From NCBI GenBank assembly GCA_017458065.1, contig JAFTGD010000020.1, positions 1 through 64,000 of the forward strand: a stretch of 64,000 nt of DNA, read 5' to 3'. Made by a program: the position numbers and the translations under genes. Every line of letters starts with the position of its first letter. Position 1 is the stretch's first letter. The notes under the pieces are model-generated. The model did not search any database. It saw nothing but the letters and a program-made list of their open reading frames with translations, and was not told the origin of the DNA. The stretch is from Oscillospiraceae bacterium. GTDB lineage: Bacteria; Bacillota; Clostridia; Oscillospirales; Oscillospiraceae. Of the stretch, positions 6,492-16,414 are shown piece after piece.

Positions 6492-7520
6492 ATGAAAACC
6501 GTCGTTTTAGGGAAAAGCGGCCTTGTCGCGACAAAGCCCGCGCTGGGCTGTCTTCCGCTCCAGCGCTGTGAGAAGGACTACGCTGTAAAGCTGCTTCGCG
6601 CCGCCTATGAAGGCGGGATCCGCTTCTTCGACACGGCCAACGCCTATACCGACAGCGAGGAGAAAATCGGCCTCGCACTCCACGATGTGCGCGGCGATAT
6701 CGTTCTGGCCACCAAGAGCGCCGCTCAGGACAAGGCGGGTGTCCTCGCTCACATCGAGAACAGCCTGCGCATGTTGAAGACAGATTATATCGACCTGTTC
6801 CAGTTCCACCAGGTCCCGGCGGTCCCGGATCCGGATGATCCGAACGGCATCTACGCAGGCGCCCTGGAGGCGAAGGAGCGCGGTTGGATCGGGCATATCG
6901 GCGTCACGACCCACCGGGTCCGGGTCGCGGAAGAGTGCATTGCCTCCGGCCTCTTTGAGACCGTGCAGTTTCCCTTCAGCTATATCTCCGCCGAGCGCGA
7001 TCTCGCCCTTGCCGAGAAAGCCAAGGCGGCAAACGTCGGCTACATCGCGATGAAGGGTCTTGCCGGCGGCATGCTGACCAATGTCCGCGCCTGCCACGCT
7101 TTTATGAAGCAATATGACAACGTCGTCCCGATCTGGGGTATGCAGACGCTGGAGCAGCTGGATCAGTGGCTGCAGGCCGCGGAAGAGGACCCGGATATGG
7201 ATGACGAGCTGCAGGCCTTTATTGAGAAAGAGCGTCAGGAACTCTCCGGCAGCTTCTGCCGCAGCTGCGGCTACTGCATGCCCTGCCCCGTCGGGATCGA
7301 GATTCGCAACTGCGCCAGGATGAACATGCTGCTCCGCCGCTCTCCCTGGCAGCAGTATATGACCGACGAGTGGTACGCCAAGATGCACAAAATTGACGAC
7401 TGCATCGGCTGCCGCTCCTGCGCGTCGAAGTGTCCCTATCAGCTGGACACGCCGAATCTGCTGAAATACATGCTGAAGGATTATGATGAGTTCTATGAAT
7501 CGCACAAACATCTGGTCTAA
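6492..7520 (+). CDS. Aldo/keto reductase with C-terminal 4Fe-4S clusters
   Basis: 342 residues. The first 250 form the aldo/keto reductase barrel with the catalytic tetrad Asp47, Tyr52 (DTANAY), Lys75 (ATKS) and His106 (FQFHQ). The C-terminus adds eight cysteines in two sets, C256-C259-C262-C265 and C304-C307-C310-C314, a ferredoxin-like arrangement known from the Fe-S branch of this family in anaerobes. It probably transfers electrons between a carbonyl substrate and a ferredoxin pool; the substrate is unknown. ATG 6492 is preferred to 6483 because GAGGGG then has proper spacing. It overlaps the apbE gene by about 35 bases, so the two are translated together. Confidence 0.85.
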   Translation: MKTVVLGKSGLVATKPALGCLPLQRCEKDYAVKLLRAAYEGGIRFFDTANAYTDSEEKIGLALHDVRGDIVLATKSAAQDKAGVLAHIENSLRMLKTDYIDLFQFHQVPAVPDPDDPNGIYAGALEAKERGWIGHIGVTTHRVRVAEECIASGLFETVQFPFSYISAERDLALAEKAKAANVGYIAMKGLAGGMLTNVRACHAFMKQYDNVVPIWGMQTLEQLDQWLQAAEEDPDMDDELQAFIEKERQELSGSFCRSCGYCMPCPVGIEIRNCARMNMLLRRSPWQQYMTDEWYAKMHKIDDCIGCRSCASKCPYQLDTPNLLKYMLKDYDEFYESHKHLV

Positions 7521-8574
7521 GTCTTCGCGCTTCTCGGCAAGACGCACGGCGGCGCTGCTGCTCTGCATCGCGGCGCTGCTCGCGTTGACCGCCTGCGGCT
7601 CCGCCTCCACGATGGAGCAGAAGCAGATCTTTGCTATGGACACGGTCATGACGCTCACCGCCTACGGAAAGAACGCCTCAGCGGGTCTCGACGCCGCGAC
7701 CAGCGTTATCAGCTCGATGGAGGCGCTGCTGGATCCGGAGCTTCCCACCAGCACCACCTACGCCATCAATCACTCCGAAGGCGCCAACGTGGTCGTCAAC
7801 GCCCAGGTCGCCAAGATGCTGAGCACGGCCAAGACGGTGTATGAGCACTCCGACGGAGCGCTGGATCTCAGCGTCTATCCGATTGTCAAGCTCTGGGGCT
7901 TTGTCGACGGGCGCTATTACGTACCGCTCTACGACGAGGTCTCCCAGCAGCTGGCCCGCAGGGCCTTCGATCAGATGATTCTGACCAGCTATCCCGCAAC
8001 CGGGTCCTACTCCGTCTCCTTCCCTGCCGGGACCGAGATCAGCTTCGGCGCCATCGGCAAGGGCTGCGCCGCCGAGAACGCCGTCAGCGCCATGCGGCAG
8101 GCAGGGGTCAAGAGCGGTATCATCTCCCTGGGCGGGAACGTCCAGACGCTGGGTCTGAAGCCTGACGACAGCAAATGGACCGTAGCGATCCAGGATCCGA
8201 ACAACACCGCGGGCTGGGTCGGCACCGTCCAGGTCGGCGAGACTGCCGTTGTCACCAGCGGCAGCTACCAGCGCTTCTTCGAGTTTGACGGCAGCACCTA
8301 TCATCATATTCTGAATCCGCAGAGCGGCTACCCCGTCTCCAACAGTCTGGTCTCGGCGACCATCATCTGCGAGGACGGCACGATGGCCGACGCCCTCTCC
8401 ACTGCGATGTTCGTGCTGGGCGAGACCCGCGCGCTGAACTACTGGCGGCAGTACGGCGGCTTTGAGATGATCCTGATCAACAAGAGCAACCAGGTCATCT
8501 GTACCAAGGGCCTCATCGATATTTTCACCGCCAACGCCGCCGCGAGCAACTACAAGATCAGATTTGCGGAGTAA
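7486..8574 (+). CDS. apbE: ApbE-family FAD:protein FMN transferase, lipoprotein
   Basis: 362 residues. The N-terminus is a lipoprotein signal with hydrophobic stretch and LTAC lipobox (Cys37), so the enzyme sits on the outer face of the membrane. Family motifs are present: GKGCAAE, GGNVQTLG and SYQRFF followed by HHILNPQSGYPV. ApbE links FMN from FAD to a threonine in D-x-x-S/T-G-A-T-x-T motifs of exported flavoproteins. A protein with four such motifs is encoded at 51332-54415, a likely substrate. Starts at 7483, 7486 and 7495 are possible; 7486 fits AAGGA spacing best. It overlaps the aldo/keto reductase and is four bases before recG. Confidence 0.9.
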   Translation: MSSMNRTNIWSKSSRFSARRTAALLLCIAALLALTACGSASTMEQKQIFAMDTVMTLTAYGKNASAGLDAATSVISSMEALLDPELPTSTTYAINHSEGANVVVNAQVAKMLSTAKTVYEHSDGALDLSVYPIVKLWGFVDGRYYVPLYDEVSQQLARRAFDQMILTSYPATGSYSVSFPAGTEISFGAIGKGCAAENAVSAMRQAGVKSGIISLGGNVQTLGLKPDDSKWTVAIQDPNNTAGWVGTVQVGETAVVTSGSYQRFFEFDGSTYHHILNPQSGYPVSNSLVSATIICEDGTMADALSTAMFVLGETRALNYWRQYGGFEMILINKSNQVICTKGLIDIFTANAAASNYKIRFAE

Positions 8575-8578
8575 CGCA

Positions 8579-10687
8579 ATGGAACCCTTCCGTCAGAACA
8601 TTCGTACAATCAAAGGGATCGGAGAGAAAAGGGCGCAGGCTTTGAACAAGCTTGGCGTCTTTTCTCTGTTTGACCTGATTTCATTCTTCCCCCGCCGCTA
8701 TGAGGACCGCAGCACCGTGAAGCCGATCGCCCTCGTGCAGGACGGAGAGTCCGTTTGCATCACCGCCGTGGTGGCGGACGAGCCCCGGCTCTCCCACATC
8801 CGGAGAGGGCTGGACCTGGTGCGCCTGCGTGCCTATGACGACAGCGCCGAGGTAAGCATCACTTACTTCAACCAGAGCTATGTGAAGAACCAGCTCCACC
8901 GCGGACAGAGTTATCGCTTCTACGGCAGGATGGAGGTCCGGGGGCGTGCCCGCTCTCTCACCAATCCGGTTTTTGAGCCGGAGGAGGGGGCGAAGGACCG
9001 GATCTCTGTCACCGGACGGATCGTCCCGGTCTACCGCCTGAGCGCCGGCCTCCAGCAGAAAGGTCTCCGCCAGAGCGTCCGTTACGGACTGGACAGCTGC
9101 CGCGGCAGGATTCCCGAAGTGCTGCCTTTGAGCGTGAGAGAAGCCTTCGGCCTGCCGGAAGCGGAGGAAGCCTACAAGAGCATCCACTTTCCCGAAGATC
9201 TGTCTGCGCTTGAGCTGGCACGCAGACGCTTTGTGTTTGAGGAGCTGTTTGTCCTCTCCTGCGCGCTCGGCGCCCGCCAGCAGACAGACCGGGCGGGCAT
9301 TGTCCTGCCGAAGCTGGATTTCAATGCGTTTTTTGCATCGCTGCCCTTCTCCCCGACTGCCGCACAACGCCGCGCCATTGACGAGGCGGCAGCGGACCTG
9401 GCCTCCGGGAGGCGGATGAGCCGTCTGCTTCAGGGCGACGTCGGCAGCGGGAAAACGCTGGTCGCAGCGGCGCTCGTCTGGCAGTGTGTCCGCGCGGGCT
9501 GCCGAGCGGCCTTCATGGCGCCGACGGAGATTCTCGCAGAGCAGCATTATCGGACATTGAGCGGCTTTCTCGCCCCCCTGGGCGTGCGGGTCGGTCTGCT
9601 GACCGGCTCACTGCGGGCAAGTGAGAAGCGGCAGGTCCGCGAAGCGATGGAAAACGGCACGCTGGATCTTGTGATCGGCACTCACGCCCTGCTCAGCGAC
9701 GGGGTGCGTTTCCCGGGGCTTGCGCTGGCGATCACGGACGAGCAGCACCGTTTCGGCGTGGAGCAGCGCTCGCGCTTTGGGCAGGCAGCGGGAACCGATC
9801 CGGACAGCGATCTCTTTCCCCATGTCTATGTCATGTCGGCGACGCCGATCCCGCGCACGCTGGCACTGATCATCTATGGCGATCTCTCCCTCTCGGCGCT
9901 GGACGAGCTTCCCCCCGGCCGTCAGAAGGTCGACACCTTTTCGGTCGGCAGCGCCTATCACCCCCGGCTGCTCGCCTTTATCCGAAAGCTCTGCAATGAG
10001 GGGCGGCAGGTCTTTGTGGTCTGCCCGAAGGTGGAGGAAGAGGACGCAGATGCCGAAGCAGCTCCCGCTGCTGTCCCTGAAGGCCCTGCGCTTCTCTCCG
10101 CGGTGGAATACGCCGACAGGCTTCGCCGGGAGCTGCCGGAGCTTCGAATCGGCTGCGTCCACGGGAAAATGAAGTCCGCCGACAAGGACGCTGTCATGCA
10201 GCAGATGCTGTCGGGCGAGCTTGACGTGCTGGTGGCGACCACCGTGATCGAGGTCGGCGTCGATATCCCGAACGCCGCACTCATGCTGGTGGAGAACGCC
10301 GACCGCTTTGGCCTGAGCCAGCTGCATCAGCTCCGCGGCCGCGTGGGACGCGGTCAGCACAAAAGCTACTGTGTGCTGGTCACCGATTCAGAGAGTGAAG
10401 ACGCCCGCTCACGCATGAAGATCATGTGTGAAACGGGCGACGGATTCAAAATTGCGGAAGAGGATCTGCGGCTGCGCGGCCCCGGCGACTTTTTCGGTTC
10501 CCGCCAGCACGGCCTCCCGGAGATGCATGTGGCCGATCTCGGCACGGATACCGAGACGCTGTTAAAGAGCAAGGAAGCGGCAGACAGGCTCCTCGCGGAA
10601 GATCCCGCGCTCTCCCTCCCGGAGCACGCGGCGCTGCGGGAACGGGTCCTCCTGCTCACGGAAAAGATGGACGGAACGCTGAACTGA
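8579..10687 (+). CDS. recG: ATP-dependent DNA helicase RecG
   Basis: 702 residues, the normal length. It reverses stalled replication forks and branch-migrates Holliday junctions. An N-terminal helix-hairpin region (IKGIGEKRAQAL), the wedge OB-domain, Walker A GDVGSGKT (286-293), the DEQH box (387-390), SATPIPRTLAL and the helicase C motifs (TTVIEVGVD, QLRGRVGRG) are all visible. The frame extends upstream to a TTG, but ATG 8579 with GGAG before it matches the family start. It follows apbE by four bases and ends inside the stem of a terminator. Confidence 0.95.
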   Translation: MEPFRQNIRTIKGIGEKRAQALNKLGVFSLFDLISFFPRRYEDRSTVKPIALVQDGESVCITAVVADEPRLSHIRRGLDLVRLRAYDDSAEVSITYFNQSYVKNQLHRGQSYRFYGRMEVRGRARSLTNPVFEPEEGAKDRISVTGRIVPVYRLSAGLQQKGLRQSVRYGLDSCRGRIPEVLPLSVREAFGLPEAEEAYKSIHFPEDLSALELARRRFVFEELFVLSCALGARQQTDRAGIVLPKLDFNAFFASLPFSPTAAQRRAIDEAAADLASGRRMSRLLQGDVGSGKTLVAAALVWQCVRAGCRAAFMAPTEILAEQHYRTLSGFLAPLGVRVGLLTGSLRASEKRQVREAMENGTLDLVIGTHALLSDGVRFPGLALAITDEQHRFGVEQRSRFGQAAGTDPDSDLFPHVYVMSATPIPRTLALIIYGDLSLSALDELPPGRQKVDTFSVGSAYHPRLLAFIRKLCNEGRQVFVVCPKVEEEDADAEAAPAAVPEGPALLSAVEYADRLRRELPELRIGCVHGKMKSADKDAVMQQMLSGELDVLVATTVIEVGVDIPNAALMLVENADRFGLSQLHQLRGRVGRGQHKSYCVLVTDSESEDARSRMKIMCETGDGFKIAEEDLRLRGPGDFFGSRQHGLPEMHVADLGTDTETLLKSKEAADRLLAEDPALSLPEHAALRERVLLLTEKMDGTLN

Positions 10688-10708
10688 GAGCGTTCCGTCC
10701 GTCTTTTG
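10669..10708. terminator. Terminator shared by recG and the M18 peptidase gene
   Basis: A 12-bp perfect stem (10669-10680 with 10689-10700). The loop contains the recG stop codon and GTCTTTTG follows. The genes converge here. Confidence 0.75.
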
Positions 10709-10717
10709 TGACAGGTA

Positions 10718-12097
10718 TCAGTCCCGGTATGCCGCGAGGATGCCCTTATAGGTCATGTAGCAGTCAAGCTTTGCCACGGTCTCGAAGGGGGCGTGCATGC
10801 TCAGCACGGGAACGCCAGCGTCGATGGTGTCGATGTTGCGGTTGGCCATGTACTTGGCGATGGTTCCGCCGCCGCCCTGATCCACTTTGCCCATCTCGGC
10901 CATCTGCCAGACCACCTTCTCGCGGTCAAAAAGTCCGCGCAGATAGCCAACGATCTCCGCAGAGGCGTCGCTGGTGGAGGACTTGCCTCTCGCACCGGTG
11001 AACTTGCAGATTGCCATGCCGTGGTTCATCTTGGACTCGCTGCGCTTCTCGGCCACCTCCGGATACAGCGGATCGAAGGCCGCCGTGACATCCGCCGAGA
11101 GGCAGAAGCTGTTTTCCAGGCAGCGCCGGAGCGCTGCTCCCTGTGCGGCGCAGAGGTCCTCCATGAAGCAGTCGAACGCGGAGCTCTGCATCCCGCTGAC
11201 GCCTTCCGAGCCGATCTCTTCCTTGTCCGCGAGGATGCAGACGCAGGTCCGTCTGGGTTCCGTGACATCGAAAATGGCTCTCAGTTCCGCCCAGGCGCAG
11301 ACCCGGTCGTCGTGGCCGTAGCCGCCGATCATCGAGCGGTCCAGGCCGACCTCACAGACATCGTAAGCCGGTACCGCTGTGAGCTCGGCGGAGAGGAAGT
11401 CCTCTTCGGTAATGCCGTACGCGTCGTTCAGCAGGCTCATGACCGCAAGCTTGACCCGGTCCTTTCCGTCGTCTGCATAGGGCGTGCTGCCGATCAGGAG
11501 GTTCAGCCCCTCCCCGGTGATCCCTTCGGCCATGGTCTTCTTCATCTGGTCCGCGGCGAGATGCGGCAGCAGATCGGTGATCACAAACTTGGGCTCCTCC
11601 GGTCCGCGGCCGAGGCAGACCTCGACCAGTTCTCCGCTCTTGAGAGATACCACGCCGTGAAGCTCCAGCGGGATGGTCACCCACTGGTATTTTTTGATGC
11701 CGCCGTAGTAATGGGTGCGGAGATAGCAGAGCTCATCCTGCTCATAAAGCGGGATCTGTTTGAGGTCCAGCCGGGGCGAATCCACATGCGCTCCGGCGAT
11801 CACGCTTCCCTGTTCCAGCGGCTCGGTCCCGATCACCGCCAGCATCAGGGCCTTTCCCCGGTTGGAGCGGTAGACGCGGTCGCCCGCCTTCAGCGCCATC
11901 CCGGGCACATAAGGCTTGAAGCCGTTTTCTTCCGCTTTTTCGATGGCATAGCGGACTGCTTCCCGCTCGGTACGGGCCTCATTCAGGAAGTCCATATACT
12001 CCCGGCAGTAGCTCTCGACGGCCATGCGCTCTTCGGTGCCGATCCGATCATAGCCGTTTTTCGATTCATAGAACAGTTTTTCTCTCAGGTCATCCAT
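10718..12097 (-). CDS. M18-family aminopeptidase
   Basis: 459 residues of the M18 dinuclear-zinc aminopeptidase family, which removes N-terminal residues (typically acidic ones) from peptides in the cytoplasm. Zinc ligands and catalytic segments are clear: AHVDSPR, GYGHDDR, DKEEIGSEG, SADVTAAFD and VLSMHAPFE. Its ATG overlaps the end of the tsaC-coaE fusion by 8 bases, so it is the last gene of the DUF1002-prfA-tsaC/coaE-peptidase operon. The terminator at 10669-10708 follows. Confidence 0.9.
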   Translation of the reverse strand: MDDLREKLFYESKNGYDRIGTEERMAVESYCREYMDFLNEARTEREAVRYAIEKAEENGFKPYVPGMALKAGDRVYRSNRGKALMLAVIGTEPLEQGSVIAGAHVDSPRLDLKQIPLYEQDELCYLRTHYYGGIKKYQWVTIPLELHGVVSLKSGELVEVCLGRGPEEPKFVITDLLPHLAADQMKKTMAEGITGEGLNLLIGSTPYADDGKDRVKLAVMSLLNDAYGITEEDFLSAELTAVPAYDVCEVGLDRSMIGGYGHDDRVCAWAELRAIFDVTEPRRTCVCILADKEEIGSEGVSGMQSSAFDCFMEDLCAAQGAALRRCLENSFCLSADVTAAFDPLYPEVAEKRSESKMNHGMAICKFTGARGKSSTSDASAEIVGYLRGLFDREKVVWQMAEMGKVDQGGGGTIAKYMANRNIDTIDAGVPVLSMHAPFETVAKLDCYMTYKGILAAYRD

Positions 12098-13298
12098 GCT
12101 TCAGTCTTTCCTCCAATACATCATTCAGCTGCTTCTGAAACTGCTCCAGATCTCCGTCGTTGTGGAGCGTCACATCGCAGTTCTGTTCAAAATATTCATT
12201 CGGCCGCTGGGCGCGGATGCGCAGCTCCGCCCGCTCGCGGCTGATGCCGTCCCGGGCCATGATCCGCCGGATCCGCGTCTCGTCCGAGGCGACGACCGCC
12301 AAGGTGAAGTCACACCGGTCCGCGGTCCCGCTGCTTATGAGCTCGATGGCGTCCAGCGCGGCAAGCCTGCCGCCCTGCATGGCCCATTCTCTTAAACGCC
12401 TGTTGGTTTCGGCGCGGACATGGCGGTGCGTGATCTCATTGAGCTTCTTCAGCTTCTCCGCATCCCGGAAGACGATCTCTGACAGCAGGTCCCGCCGGAC
12501 CCTGCCCTCCGAAACGGTGCCGGTGAAAGCCGCATCCAGCTCGGCGATCATTGCCTTGTCCCCCTCCAGCAGTTCATGATAAACCGCGTCGCAGTCCAGG
12601 ATCAAGGCGCCGCGCTTCTCCAGCTCATAGAGCGCCGTCGTCTTGCCGCAGCCGCTGCCGCCCGTGATGCCGACAATGGTCATGGTGTCCGCCAGCGCGT
12701 CCATCAGCTTCTCCGCCGGGAGCGAGCCCTGGCGCAGAATGCGGTACGGCGTCCTGCTGAAGTCGGCCACGGTGGACTCGAGGCCCAGCTCGCACTCGCC
12801 GCCGTCGATAACAGCCTCGATCTTTCCGTCAAAGTACAGGAGCACCTGCTCGGTATTTTTGGGGCTCGACTCACCGGAAGGATTGGCCGAGGGCACCGCC
12901 AGCGGAAAGTCCAGCGTCTGCAGCAGGGCGAGGGTCTGCTCCTGACGCGGGCACCGCAGGCCGACGGTCTCGCCGCCGGCACGGAGGATCTCGGGCACCA
13001 GCGGTTTTGCTTTCAGCACGATGGTCAGCGGGCCGGGCCAGAAGCGGCCTGTGAGCGCCTTCACCGCCTCAGGGACATCCTCGCAGAGTCCGTCGATGGC
13101 CTCGCTCCCCGATACCATCAGCGAGATGGGCTTGACGGCGGGTCTTCCTTTGACCTCATAGATCTTTTCGATCACTGCGGCGTCCAGGCCGCAGCCGGCC
13201 AGGCCGTAGACCGTCTCCGTAGGGACAGCGACGAGGCCTCCCCTGCGCAGGAGCTCCGCCGCCGTCCCGATCTCTTCAGTAATGATTTTCGTTTTCAT
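12090..13298 (-). CDS. TsaC/Sua5-CoaE fusion: threonylcarbamoyl-AMP synthase and dephospho-CoA kinase
   Basis: 402 residues with two complete enzymes in one frame. Residues 1-203 are TsaC/YrdC ([30 protein letters not shown]), which makes threonylcarbamoyl-AMP for the t6A37 modification of ANN-reading tRNAs. Residues 206-402 are CoaE with P-loop GGSGCGKT (213-220) and [11 protein letters not shown], which phosphorylates dephospho-CoA in the last step of CoA synthesis. The join is only a few residues long and Met206 is where a free-standing CoaE would begin; only a weak GCGG lies before it. It may be a true bifunctional protein or two genes fused by a small indel. It sits four bases into prfA and 8 bases over the M18 gene. 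Confidence 0.85.
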   Translation of the reverse strand: MKTKIITEEIGTAAELLRRGGLVAVPTETVYGLAGCGLDAAVIEKIYEVKGRPAVKPISLMVSGSEAIDGLCEDVPEAVKALTGRFWPGPLTIVLKAKPLVPEILRAGGETVGLRCPRQEQTLALLQTLDFPLAVPSANPSGESSPKNTEQVLLYFDGKIEAVIDGGECELGLESTVADFSRTPYRILRQGSLPAEKLMDALADTMTIVGITGGSGCGKTTALYELEKRGALILDCDAVYHELLEGDKAMIAELDAAFTGTVSEGRVRRDLLSEIVFRDAEKLKKLNEITHRHVRAETNRRLREWAMQGGRLAALDAIELISSGTADRCDFTLAVVASDETRIRRIMARDGISRERAELRIRAQRPNEYFEQNCDVTLHNDGDLEQFQKQLNDVLEERLKHG

Positions 13299-14371
13299 GC
13301 TTCCCGTTCCCCCGCTGCCAGCTTCTCCGCCTGATCGGAGGCGATGAGAGCGTCGAGCAGCGGATCCAGATTGCCGTTGATGATGCTCTCGAGGTTGAAG
13401 CTGCGACCCTCGCCCGTGAGACGGTGGTCCGTCACCCGGTTCTGAGGGAAGTTGTAGGTCCGAATCCGGTCGCTGCGATCGCCGCTGCCGACCTGGCTTT
13501 TCCGTTCCGCCGCCAGTGCGGCGTGCTGCTTCTCCTGCTCCTGCTCATAGAGCTTGGCCCGCATAATGGAGAGCGCCCTGTCCTTGTTTTTATACTGGCT
13601 GCGCTCATCCTGACACTCGACCACCAGCCCTGTAGGCAGGTGCGTCACCCGGATCGCGCTCTCGGTTTTGTTGACATGCTGGCCGCCGGCACCGGAAGAG
13701 CGAAAGGTGTCGATTTTCAGCTCGTTCATGTTGAGCCGGAAGTCGACCTCCTCCACCTGCGGCAGCACCGCGACCGTAGCCGCGGAGGTGTGGATCCGCC
13801 CGCCGGATTCGGTCACCGGAACGCGCTGGACCCGGTGTCCGCCGCCCTCGTACTTGAGCCGGGAGAAGGCGCTCTCGCCCTCAACCACAAAGCTCATCTC
13901 CTTGATGCCGCCGAGCTCGGTCTCATTGAGGTTCACAACCTCGATGTTCCAGCGCCTGGTTTCCGCATAGAGGGCGTACATCCGGTAGAGGTCCGCTGCA
14001 AAAAGCGCGCCCTCTTCCCCGCCGACGCCGGCCCGGATCTCCATGATGACGTTCTTCCCGTCGTTCGGGTCCTTCGGCAGAAGCAGCAGCTTCAGACGGT
14101 GCTCCTGTTCCTCCCGCTGCCTCAGCAGGGCCTGCTTTTCCTCCCAGGCGATCTCACGCAGCTCGGGATCGGCGAGCATCTCTTCCAGCTCGCCGAGCTG
14201 TTGGCCGCTCTTCTCCCACGCAAGCGTTGCTTCCGCCACCGGGGCCAGCTCCTGCGCTTCCCGCTGCAGCTTTGCAAAAACCGCGGGGTCCTGCCAGGTT
14301 CCCGGTTCCTGCAGCCGCTGCTGCAGTTCCTCATACTGGCGTCTGATCTGTTTCAGTCGTTCTTCATTCAT
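13295..14371 (-). CDS. prfA: Peptide chain release factor 1
   Basis: 358 residues. It recognises UAA and UAG stop codons and triggers peptide release. The codon-recognition tripeptide PVT (in [12 protein letters not shown]) marks it as RF1, not RF2, and the GGQ motif ([10 protein letters not shown]) is intact. In many Clostridia prfA is beside prmC, which methylates its GGQ glutamine; here prmC is at 46577, over 30 kb away. It lies 26 bases after the DUF1002 gene and its stop overlaps the next ATG. Confidence 0.95.
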   Translation of the reverse strand: MNEERLKQIRRQYEELQQRLQEPGTWQDPAVFAKLQREAQELAPVAEATLAWEKSGQQLGELEEMLADPELREIAWEEKQALLRQREEQEHRLKLLLLPKDPNDGKNVIMEIRAGVGGEEGALFAADLYRMYALYAETRRWNIEVVNLNETELGGIKEMSFVVEGESAFSRLKYEGGGHRVQRVPVTESGGRIHTSAATVAVLPQVEEVDFRLNMNELKIDTFRSSGAGGQHVNKTESAIRVTHLPTGLVVECQDERSQYKNKDRALSIMRAKLYEQEQEKQHAALAAERKSQVGSGDRSDRIRTYNFPQNRVTDHRLTGEGRSFNLESIINGNLDPLLDALIASDQAEKLAAGEREA

Positions 14372-14397
14372 AGACGGTATTGTAGCACAGCTTCCGT

Positions 14398-15291
14398 TCA
14401 GCGTCCACCAAAAAGCGAGGACAGCCTGTCAAAAAAGTCCTTCACTGCCGCAAACGCATTCCGGATCGTCTGGAAAAAGCCCACCACCTGGTCCTTTGCC
14501 TCCGACACCTTCTCCAGCGTGCTCTGGATGTCCTCCACCCGCTGGGTCAGCGTGCCGGCGTCCAGTTTCTCGAGCGAGCGGCAGAGATCCACCAGCTGCT
14601 GCACCTGGGTTTCCGTCAGCGTGACATGATAGGTCCCGGCGATGCGGCGGATGGTGCTGCGGAGCTCCTCGTCGCTCATGTTGACCGTTTCGTTCAGCAT
14701 CAGCTTCAGATCGTTGACAATCGAGGTGGAGTCCGCACTGCCGATCTCGTTGGCGAGCTCTCCGGTGATGGTGAGCTCCTGCGTGCTGACGTCCTTTGCG
14801 ACGGCATCCAGCTTCTGCCCGGTCATATCCTCATACGCCTTATAGATCCCTGCCAGCGCCGCCGTTCCGCTCACGGCGAAGGGCGCCACCACCGCAATGC
14901 GCGCATCTGTGATCCCGGCGGTAGAAAGTGCGTTGATGTACATCTCCGGCGTGCACCAGCTGATGTTCTTGACCGTGACGTTCATGCCGCTCCCCTGTCC
15001 CAGCAGCTCCAGATAGACGCAGGACATGGAGCGCGTGCCGATGATGGCGGCGTCCACATAGCCGTCAAGAGCCGCATGCTCCTCCGCGTTAGTCAGCCGC
15101 AGTTCCGGGACGTCACCCCTTCGGATGCCGTATTCCGTGTAAACGCTCGCGATCTGCTCTTCCGTCAGGTCGGCGCCAACCACAACGCGGCGCATCTCCG
15201 CATCGGCGAAAGCGCCTGGAGAACAGAGTCCGCACAGCAAAAAAAGCGATAAGAAGGCAGCGGCAGCTCGCCGCCAGAGCGTGTATTTCAT
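14398..15291 (-). CDS. Exported DUF1002 protein
   Basis: 297 residues. Residues 1-29 are a signal peptide ending GAFADA; the rest is DUF1002, a family of secreted or cell-wall proteins of Firmicutes with unknown role. The C-terminus has long amphipathic helices with heptad-like spacing (about 225-290). The frame extends upstream, but ATG 15291 has GGAGG six bases before it and begins the signal peptide. It is the first gene of a run ending with the M18 peptidase. No strong promoter was found for it. Confidence 0.8.
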   Translation of the reverse strand: MKYTLWRRAAAAFLSLFLLCGLCSPGAFADAEMRRVVVGADLTEEQIASVYTEYGIRRGDVPELRLTNAEEHAALDGYVDAAIIGTRSMSCVYLELLGQGSGMNVTVKNISWCTPEMYINALSTAGITDARIAVVAPFAVSGTAALAGIYKAYEDMTGQKLDAVAKDVSTQELTITGELANEIGSADSTSIVNDLKLMLNETVNMSDEELRSTIRRIAGTYHVTLTETQVQQLVDLCRSLEKLDAGTLTQRVEDIQSTLEKVSEAKDQVVGFFQTIRNAFAAVKDFFDRLSSLFGGR

Positions 15292-15427
15292 GCAAGGCCT
15301 CCATATTCTCAGAAGGATTCTGCCTGTTATATCAATGGACAAGGGCATGGTATCACAGTTTTCAGGGGATGAAAAGGCTGTAATTATTAAGAATTCCTCA
15401 ATTTGGCCCAATTCCGGTCCCTTTGTC

Positions 15428-15456
15428 TTGACGGATATTCCGAAAACTCGTATACT
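15428..15456 (+). promoter_or_regulatory. Upstream promoter of the SH3 lipoprotein gene
   Basis: TTGACG (15428-15433), 17-base spacer, TATACT (15451-15456). Confidence 0.5.
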
Positions 15457-15502
15457 GAGGCCGCAAAAGGCGTGAAATGTATGAGTTTTCTCGTTTCTTG
15501 CA

Positions 15503-15529
15503 TTGACAAATATTACATTTTGGTATAAT
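15503..15529 (+). promoter_or_regulatory. Proximal promoter of the SH3 lipoprotein gene
   Basis: TTGACA (15503-15508) and TATAAT (15524-15529) with a 15-base spacer, or TAATAT two bases on with a 17-base spacer. With the element at 15428 it forms a tandem pair. Confidence 0.55.
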
Positions 15530-15580
15530 ATAAGTTACGCAAAATTACATTTGCCTGATTTTTCCCATGAGGAGGAAGCC

Positions 15581-16354
15581 ATGAATAAGCTGATTCGTTC
15601 TGCAGGATTGTTCCTGCTCGTCGCTGTTCTTGTTTTTTCTCTGGCCGCCTGCGGCCAGCGTACGGTTACGGAAACGCCCGCCGTGGAAGAGACGAAAGAG
15701 ATCGTCGTGGAAACCCCGCCCGCTTCTCCGACCCCGACCCCCACGCCGACTCCGTCCGTCCCGCCTGTGGCTGTGACGACGGTTCCGATGCCGATGCCTT
15801 CGGTCTCCCCGACCGTGGCTATCACCAACACGCCTGAGCCCGAGGCCACGGATGCCGCCGGAACGGGTGCCGCGGTTCCTGCGGTCTCGCCGAGCCCCTC
15901 CGCTTCTCCGAGCCCGACGCCGACGCCCTATTCCTATGACGCAGAGTTTGCCTCCACCATCCGGCCGGACGGCGTCACCGCTGCAGAGAATGCCGTGGAC
16001 GGTTATGTGAACGCCAACGGCGTGAGCTTCCGCGGCGGTCCCAGCACCAGCGCCCGGATCATCGACACCTTTGACAGCGGCACCCGCGTGAGCATCCTCG
16101 GCACCGAGGGCGGCTGGACCGAGGTTCTCATCAACGGTGTATCCGGTTACATCAAGAGCGAGTATGTCACCCGCGGTGCGGTTGTCGGCAGCAACGCCGC
16201 CAGCAACGTCAGCACTCCCACTGTCGTGAATGACGGCTCCGGGATCGGTCTGGTGATCGTGCCCGACGGGCAGGTTGTCCCCGGCAACAGCTCCGCTGCT
16301 GTAACGCCCGCCACCCCGACGCCCACCTACTTCCTCGGCATCATGCCCGACTGA
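15581..16354 (+). CDS. SH3b-domain lipoprotein
   Basis: 257 residues. A lipoprotein signal with lipobox LAAC (Cys24) anchors it outside the membrane. Residues about 45-120 are a Pro/Thr/Ser-rich linker with repeated TPTP units typical of a wall-spanning spacer. A single bacterial SH3 domain follows (about 145-205: GVSFRGGPSTSARI, GGWTEVLINGVSGYI), a fold that usually binds peptidoglycan. A further Pro/Thr tail ends the protein. No catalytic domain is present, so a structural or cell-wall sensing role is likely. ATG 15581 follows GAGGAGGAAG. A terminator comes right after. Confidence 0.8.
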   Translation: MNKLIRSAGLFLLVAVLVFSLAACGQRTVTETPAVEETKEIVVETPPASPTPTPTPTPSVPPVAVTTVPMPMPSVSPTVAITNTPEPEATDAAGTGAAVPAVSPSPSASPSPTPTPYSYDAEFASTIRPDGVTAAENAVDGYVNANGVSFRGGPSTSARIIDTFDSGTRVSILGTEGGWTEVLINGVSGYIKSEYVTRGAVVGSNAASNVSTPTVVNDGSGIGLVIVPDGQVVPGNSSAAVTPATPTPTYFLGIMPD

Positions 16355-16369
16355 TTGCAGAAGGGCTTC

Positions 16370-16398
16370 AACGGCACCCATTCGGGTGCCGTTTTTTG
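16370..16398 (+). terminator. Terminator of the SH3 lipoprotein gene
   Basis: A 10-bp perfect stem (16370-16379 with 16384-16393), loop ATTC, then a T run. Confidence 0.9.
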
Positions 16399-16414
16399 TT
16401 AGAGGATGCTTTTT

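Noticed and set aside
10793-12244. 483-codon plus-strand open frame opposite the M18 peptidase and coaE
   Set aside because: It is an antisense shadow in GC-rich DNA; the minus-strand frames match known families over their whole length.
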